Shown here: positions 60,137 through 64,000 of the stretch, in pieces
How the letters are laid out: each line of letters starts with the position of its first letter
Position numbering within the stretch: position 1 is the first letter of the stretch
Assembly: GCA_041391505.1 (NCBI GenBank)
Contig: JAWKNW010000026.1
Span: 15,101 to 79,100, forward strand
Direction: 5' to 3'
Origin: Rhodothermales bacterium
GTDB taxonomy: Bacteria; Bacteroidota; Rhodothermia; Rhodothermales; JAHQVL01
DNA: 64,000 bases
The notes under the pieces: model-generated
Told to the model about the DNA's origin: nothing
Seen by the model: the letters and a program-made list of their open reading frames with translations, nothing else
Databases searched by the model: none
Translations under genes and position numbers: made by a program

Positions 60137-60862
60137 TTGACGAGGTACCTGTTTCCCGGTCCCCTCTCCGCCTGGAGAGGCTCCTCCGGCGCCTTCGGAC
60201 TCACGCCGAACGAACGCCGCATCGTCCTCCTTTCTCCGTGGATTATCGCCCTCATCCAGGCCCTGGGTATCGCCGTGCCGGCAACCCGCAAGCTGGCCCT
60301 CTGGATGCTGCTCGAAAATCGACCGGTGGAAATGCTCACCTTCGTGGCGTTGTTTATCGGCGGGCTGTATAGCATGGTCTTCGCCTGGAAACTGCGCGAC
60401 ACCGGAGAGCCGATCCTATATCGTCTTTTTTTCCTGCTGTTCGGGGTGATCCTGCTCTTGATCGGCATGGAGGAGATATCCTGGGGGCAGCAGTTCCTCC
60501 GCTTCGACACCCCGGAATCCTGGATGAACCTGAACAGCCAGGGCGAGACCAACCTGCACAATTTGCCCGGCCTGCAGGGCAATTCCGAATATATGCGGCT
60601 CGGGTTCGGCCTCGCCGGCCTCATCGGCATCGCGCTGGGCCGCATCCCCTTGTTCCGCCCCATCGCCACGCCGGCGCTGCTGTTTTCGTGGTTTCTGATC
60701 ATCTCGGTCCATGCCGGCGTCGATGCCTACAACGACTTCCACCCGATCCAGGAGCAATTCGACTACTACATGCAGCGCACGTCCGAGCTGGTCGAATGCA
60801 TGATCGGCCTCGCCGCGTTTCTCTACGTGTGGATGCACGTCCGGGCGCGAAGCTCCGCGTAA
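60137..60862 (+). CDS. Six-helix membrane protein with MEEISWGQ motif
   Basis: This 241-residue protein has about six predicted membrane helices (near 30-48, 64-84, 95-115, 152-172, 178-196 and 218-235). The third ends in 'LLIGMEEISWGQQ', a strongly conserved-looking acidic motif at the membrane edge. An Asn/Asp/His loop, 'NLNSQGETNLHNLPGLQ', follows. No function is known. The start is a TTG at 60137; a later start is possible because the first 15 residues are not hydrophobic. It lies 70 nt upstream of another membrane protein of the same length and layout. Confidence 0.65.
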   Translation: MTRYLFPGPLSAWRGSSGAFGLTPNERRIVLLSPWIIALIQALGIAVPATRKLALWMLLENRPVEMLTFVALFIGGLYSMVFAWKLRDTGEPILYRLFFLLFGVILLLIGMEEISWGQQFLRFDTPESWMNLNSQGETNLHNLPGLQGNSEYMRLGFGLAGLIGIALGRIPLFRPIATPALLFSWFLIISVHAGVDAYNDFHPIQEQFDYYMQRTSELVECMIGLAAFLYVWMHVRARSSA

Positions 60863-60932
60863 CGCCCAATCGTCAATGCTCGCATTCGCAGGCCCCATCT
60901 AGACTAAACCTACCCTCACGATTCCAACCCGC

Positions 60933-61658
60933 ATGTCATCGTTTCCTCAGGAAGGCATCACCCTCACGCCGCGCAACGTGGCGCGAACGCTCATCGGCGC
61001 GACGATCGTCCTCGTCGTGCTCCACCTCGGAGGCCTTGCTCTTTCCTATGCGACCGGCAAGGAGAATCCCTATAACATCGTCCACCTCATCCACATGGGG
61101 CGGGAGCACAACCTCCCCACCTACTTTTCGACGATGTTGCTGCTGTTCAGCGCAACGCTCTTCATCCTGCTCGCCAGGGTCCGCAAACAGGTCGGGGCGG
61201 CAAGCAAACCCTGGTCTTTCCTCGGTCTCGTGTTTCTCTTTCTCAGCGTCGATGAGTTCGCTGAATTGCACGAACGCCTGACCAACACCACCCGGGAAAT
61301 GCTTCATGCGACCGGCGCCCTTTATTACGCCTGGATCATCCCGTACGGCCTGCTCGTCCTCGGCCTCACGATCACCTACGCGCCGCTCATCTTCAGGCTG
61401 GAATCGGCGATCCGCAACCGGCTGATTCTTTCGGCAATCCTGTACGTCGGTGGCGCCGTGGGCATGGAATCCATCGAAGCCGCCTACATCGAGGGCAAGC
61501 CGGATGGGCTCTATCTGATCTACGACGTGCTTTCGACCTTCGAGGAGCTGCTCGAAATAGCCGGCGTGATCCTGCTCATCTACACCCTGCTGCTCTTCAT
61601 TCAACGGCACCCGGGAGGCATCACGGTGAGGGTCCCCGGAGCGGATACGAGCGCATAA
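60933..61658 (+). CDS. Membrane protein with SVDEFAELHE motif, layout-paralogue of the preceding gene
   Basis: This 241-residue protein has about six helices (near 18-36, 60-78, 92-108, 128-150, 161-180 and 205-226). Helix 3 ends in 'LFLSVDEFAELHERL', acidic like the preceding protein's motif at the same place, and helix 5 ends in 'AVGMESIEAAY'. Function unknown. Length, helix number and the position of the acidic motif suggest a distant paralogue pair. Its stop codon abuts the A-run of the RND terminator on the other strand. Confidence 0.65.
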   Translation: MSSFPQEGITLTPRNVARTLIGATIVLVVLHLGGLALSYATGKENPYNIVHLIHMGREHNLPTYFSTMLLLFSATLFILLARVRKQVGAASKPWSFLGLVFLFLSVDEFAELHERLTNTTREMLHATGALYYAWIIPYGLLVLGLTITYAPLIFRLESAIRNRLILSAILYVGGAVGMESIEAAYIEGKPDGLYLIYDVLSTFEELLEIAGVILLIYTLLLFIQRHPGGITVRVPGADTSA

Positions 61659-61697
61659 AAAAAGGCCGTCGTCCACCGCAGGCGATGAACGACGGCC
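61657..61697 (-). terminator. Intrinsic terminator of the RND gene (minus strand)
   Basis: Perfect 9-bp stem ggccgtcgt (61664-61672) with acgacggcc (61689-61697), followed on the minus strand by seven T (complement of 61657-61663). Confidence 0.95.
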
Positions 61698-61717
61698 CCA
61701 TAGCGAAACGCAGGATA

Positions 61718-64000
61718 TCAGGTGGTCGCGGGCTTCATCTTGGCGCCGTCGCGGCCGGCATGCGCCGCTCCGTTGCCATCGAGCCGCGGCATCCCGTCGG
61801 CCGGCGCCCCATCGCCGCCTTCCAGCACATCCGCCTCAGCCTCCGACGACGTGCCGAAGATTTCGCCGAACCGGCCGGAGATGGAGTCGAACACCGAATA
61901 CATGACCGGCACGATGACCAGCGTGAGGAAGGTCGCGAAGGTCAGCCCGCTGATGATCGACACGCCCATCGGACCCCAGAACTGCGTGTTCTGCGAACCG
62001 AACTGAAAATTTGGCGCAAAGTCGGTCAGCAAACCGACAAAATCGACGTTGAGACCGAACGTAAGCGGCACGAGGCCGATGACCGTCGTCAGGGCGGTAA
62101 GCAGCACCGGCCGCAGACGCGTCGCGCCGGCGTCCAGAATGGCCTCTTTCTTCGCAATCCCGCGCTCACGGAGCTTCATGGTGTAGTCGATGAGCACGAT
62201 GCCGTTGTTCACGACGATGCCCGCGAGGCTGATCACCCCGATGAACGTCATCAGACCGAACGGCGTGCGCGTCACGATAAGCCCGAGCAGCACCCCGATC
62301 AGGCTCAGACCGACGGCCACCATGATGATGAACGGCGCGCTGACGCTGTTGAACTGCGCCACCATGATCATGAAGATCAGCGCCACGCCGATCAGGAGTA
62401 CGTAGGTCAGGAACGTAAAGCTTTCGTTCTGCTCTTCGTTTTCGCCCGTGTACGTGAGGGTGTAGCCATCCGGGACCGTTTTTTCGTAATCGGCCATGAA
62501 GGCGCGCACGCCGGCCAGCACTTCCGGGCCGGCGAAGCCTTCGGCCGCCTTGCCGGATACCGTCGCCACCCGGGACAGGTCGAGCCGCGTCACCGTGCCC
62601 AGCCCGCCGCGGATACGCATGTCGGCCACGGCCACCAGCGGGATCTGACGCCCTTCATGCAGGATGGTCAGATTGCGCAGGCTCTCCAGGCTCGAACGGT
62701 CGTCCTCGCCCAGGCGCACCATGATATCGTACTCGTCCTTGCCGGTGCGGTACTTGCCGGCCTCCGCGCCGTTGATGGCGGAGCGGATGGTCGTGGCGAT
62801 CAGGCTCGTCGAAAGCCCGTACTGCGCGGCCCGCTCCCGATCGATATCGACCTGCAGCTCCGGCCGGCCGGTGTTCAGGTTGTCGTTCACATCCACCAGA
62901 CCCGGAACGACGCCGGTCTCGGACGCATCCACCAGCATCGTCTTGATCTCGCGCGCGATGCGCACGATCGTGTCGAAGTCCTCGCCCGAGATCTCGATGT
63001 TCACCGGGTCCCCGGTCGGCGGGCCCGACTGGTCCTGGCTGAACGTCACTTCCGTACCGGGAATGCCCTTCAGCTGGTCGCGCAGGTTCGACATGGTGAT
63101 CGTGCTTTTTTCAGCGCGATCCTCGTAGTCGACCAGGTTGAGCGTCAGCCGGGCGTTTTCGGGGCCCGATGCCCCGCCGCCGAACATCATGTCGCCGCCG
63201 ACGCCCACGTTCGTGAGGAAGTTCTTCACGTTCATGCGCGACATCGGGTTTTCGTGCAGCAGCGCGTCGATGCGGCGCTGCGCTTCCTCCGCGATCCCGT
63301 TGCTGGTTTCGATGTTCGTGCCGATGGGCGATTTGAACTCGACGACGATCTGGTTCGGATCGGTCGTCGGGAAAAACACCACCCCGGTCGGCGCCAGCGC
63401 AAAGAGGAAGATGATACCGAAAAGCGCGCCCATGACGCCGTTAAGCAGACGCGCCCGGTTGTCCGTCAGGATCAGGTGCGCCCGCTTGTTAAACAGGCTG
63501 CCGAGGAAGCCGGCGAGGATCACGAGCGCCGGCACCGACATCAGGACCACGACCGCCCGGGGCTCGAGATGCCGGGGACTCAGCTGGATGATGCCCAGCA
63601 GAAGCCCGATCCCGACCGCGAGATAGATCCCTGCCTTCACCGAGGTCTTGCCTCCGATGTAGATGATCTCGAACACATGCGCAAAGATGCCCAGCAGGCC
63701 GGCGGCGGCGAAGAGGCCTCCCGGCACCAGCAGGATCTGGCCGGCGAGGTCGCCGGCGAGCGCGCCCACGATGGCGCCCAGCGTCAGCAACAGCACGCCC
63801 AGCGTGAAGGAGCCCAGGGCGAACGTATTCCGCAGCATGGAGCGCTTCGCGCTGTAGTCTCGATGCAGCATCCATTCAAGAAAGGCCCGATAGCGGCTCA
63901 TCAGACGCGGCAGCCCCGTCGCAACGAAGCGATCGCCGATCGGCTTGAACACGCGCCGATGCAGAATCATCAGGGTCGGGATGCTCACCCCCAGCACGAC
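61718..64000 (-). CDS. RND efflux transporter of the AcrB/HAE type, partial (N-terminus outside window)
   Basis: About 760 residues are visible, running off the right edge: a GTG at 63997 could mark an internal start, but the frame continues upstream. Visible features are the periplasmic domain after helix 7 ('VVFFPTTDPNQIVVEFKSP', 'GVVPGLVDVNDNLNTGRPEL') and the C-terminal helices with 'FNSVSAPFIIMVAVGLSLIG', 'GIVVNNGIVLIDYT' and 'RLRPVLLTALTTVIGLVPLT'. Before helix 7 there is an unusual run of about five extra hydrophobic segments (residues ~50-190 of the visible part) where AcrB has a short loop. It is a proton-driven exporter; the substrate is unknown. Confidence 0.9.
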   Translation of the reverse strand, partial: VVLGVSIPTLMILHRRVFKPIGDRFVATGLPRLMSRYRAFLEWMLHRDYSAKRSMLRNTFALGSFTLGVLLLTLGAIVGALAGDLAGQILLVPGGLFAAAGLLGIFAHVFEIIYIGGKTSVKAGIYLAVGIGLLLGIIQLSPRHLEPRAVVVLMSVPALVILAGFLGSLFNKRAHLILTDNRARLLNGVMGALFGIIFLFALAPTGVVFFPTTDPNQIVVEFKSPIGTNIETSNGIAEEAQRRIDALLHENPMSRMNVKNFLTNVGVGGDMMFGGGASGPENARLTLNLVDYEDRAEKSTITMSNLRDQLKGIPGTEVTFSQDQSGPPTGDPVNIEISGEDFDTIVRIAREIKTMLVDASETGVVPGLVDVNDNLNTGRPELQVDIDRERAAQYGLSTSLIATTIRSAINGAEAGKYRTGKDEYDIMVRLGEDDRSSLESLRNLTILHEGRQIPLVAVADMRIRGGLGTVTRLDLSRVATVSGKAAEGFAGPEVLAGVRAFMADYEKTVPDGYTLTYTGENEEQNESFTFLTYVLLIGVALIFMIMVAQFNSVSAPFIIMVAVGLSLIGVLLGLIVTRTPFGLMTFIGVISLAGIVVNNGIVLIDYTMKLRERGIAKKEAILDAGATRLRPVLLTALTTVIGLVPLTFGLNVDFVGLLTDFAPNFQFGSQNTQFWGPMGVSIISGLTFATFLTLVIVPVMYSVFDSISGRFGEIFGTSSEAEADVLEGGDGAPADGMPRLDGNGAAHAGRDGAKMKPATT

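Noticed and set aside
59976..60140. 54-codon ORF overlapping the TTG start of the membrane protein gene
   Set aside because: No recognisable feature or ribosome-binding site; the 4-nt overlap may be chance, so it is mentioned only within the intergenic entry.

Overview
The window is high-GC DNA, mostly without clear Shine-Dalgarno sites. It carries several very large secreted proteins that end in a type IX secretion (T9SS) sorting domain ('YPNPF' ... 'LGREV' ... 'LPSGMYIYRL'). Together with DUF4249-like and C25-peptidase genes, this points to the Bacteroidota/Rhodothermota side of the FCB group, most likely an uncultured Rhodothermales-type bacterium. This is inferred from protein style; no rRNA is present.

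Layout. (1) 1-6201, plus strand: a tight operon of poorly characterised genes: the tail of a protein with a 12-residue repeat, a 17-cysteine protein, a phasin-like helix plus beta-sandwich protein with a basic tail, a beta-propeller, a DUF362-SRPBCC fusion and an extended-SDR epimerase. A second SRPBCC gene follows at 6418. (2) 6939-16653, minus: two tandem ~1600-residue secreted LCAT-like acyl hydrolases. (3) 16896-23573, plus: a Ycf46-like AAA ATPase and three exported amidohydrolases, two of which lack the HxH metal motif. (4) 23709-30918, minus: an oxidative, non-phosphorylating sugar catabolism cluster (lactonase, IlvD-type sugar-acid dehydratase, three SDRs, epimerase) plus an outer-membrane protein; a fourth SDR lies at 32111. 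(5) 31064-32098: a lower-GC island with a PIN toxin, a small partner gene and the remnant of a T9SS protein gene. (6) 33005-42394: secreted subtilase, mazG, ssb, and a sulfotransferase / FAD mutase-like / glycosyltransferase / lipoprotein operon. (7) 42813-50218: a C25 gingipain-type protease with an ILEI/FAM3-like domain, a glycosyltransferase and manC. (8) 50369-64000: radC, glyQS-type glycyl-tRNA synthetase, a four-repeat T9SS protein, an amidohydrolase lipoprotein, DUF937, mpl with a CNNM/CBS gene, two 241-residue membrane proteins and a partial RND transporter.

The most unusual non-coding signal is a family of at least twelve intergenic loci built from degenerate 7-nt (once 8-nt) tandem repeats. 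Each usually has one arm facing a reverse-complement arm over a short spacer. At least three unrelated unit sequences occur (GGATGCA, GGTTCAA, AAATCGC types) in the same architecture. They sit at nearly every gene junction of the sugar cluster, and some run into the ends of genes. A separate ~113-bp diverged repeat with hairpins occurs twice, flanking the C25 protease and glycosyltransferase pair.
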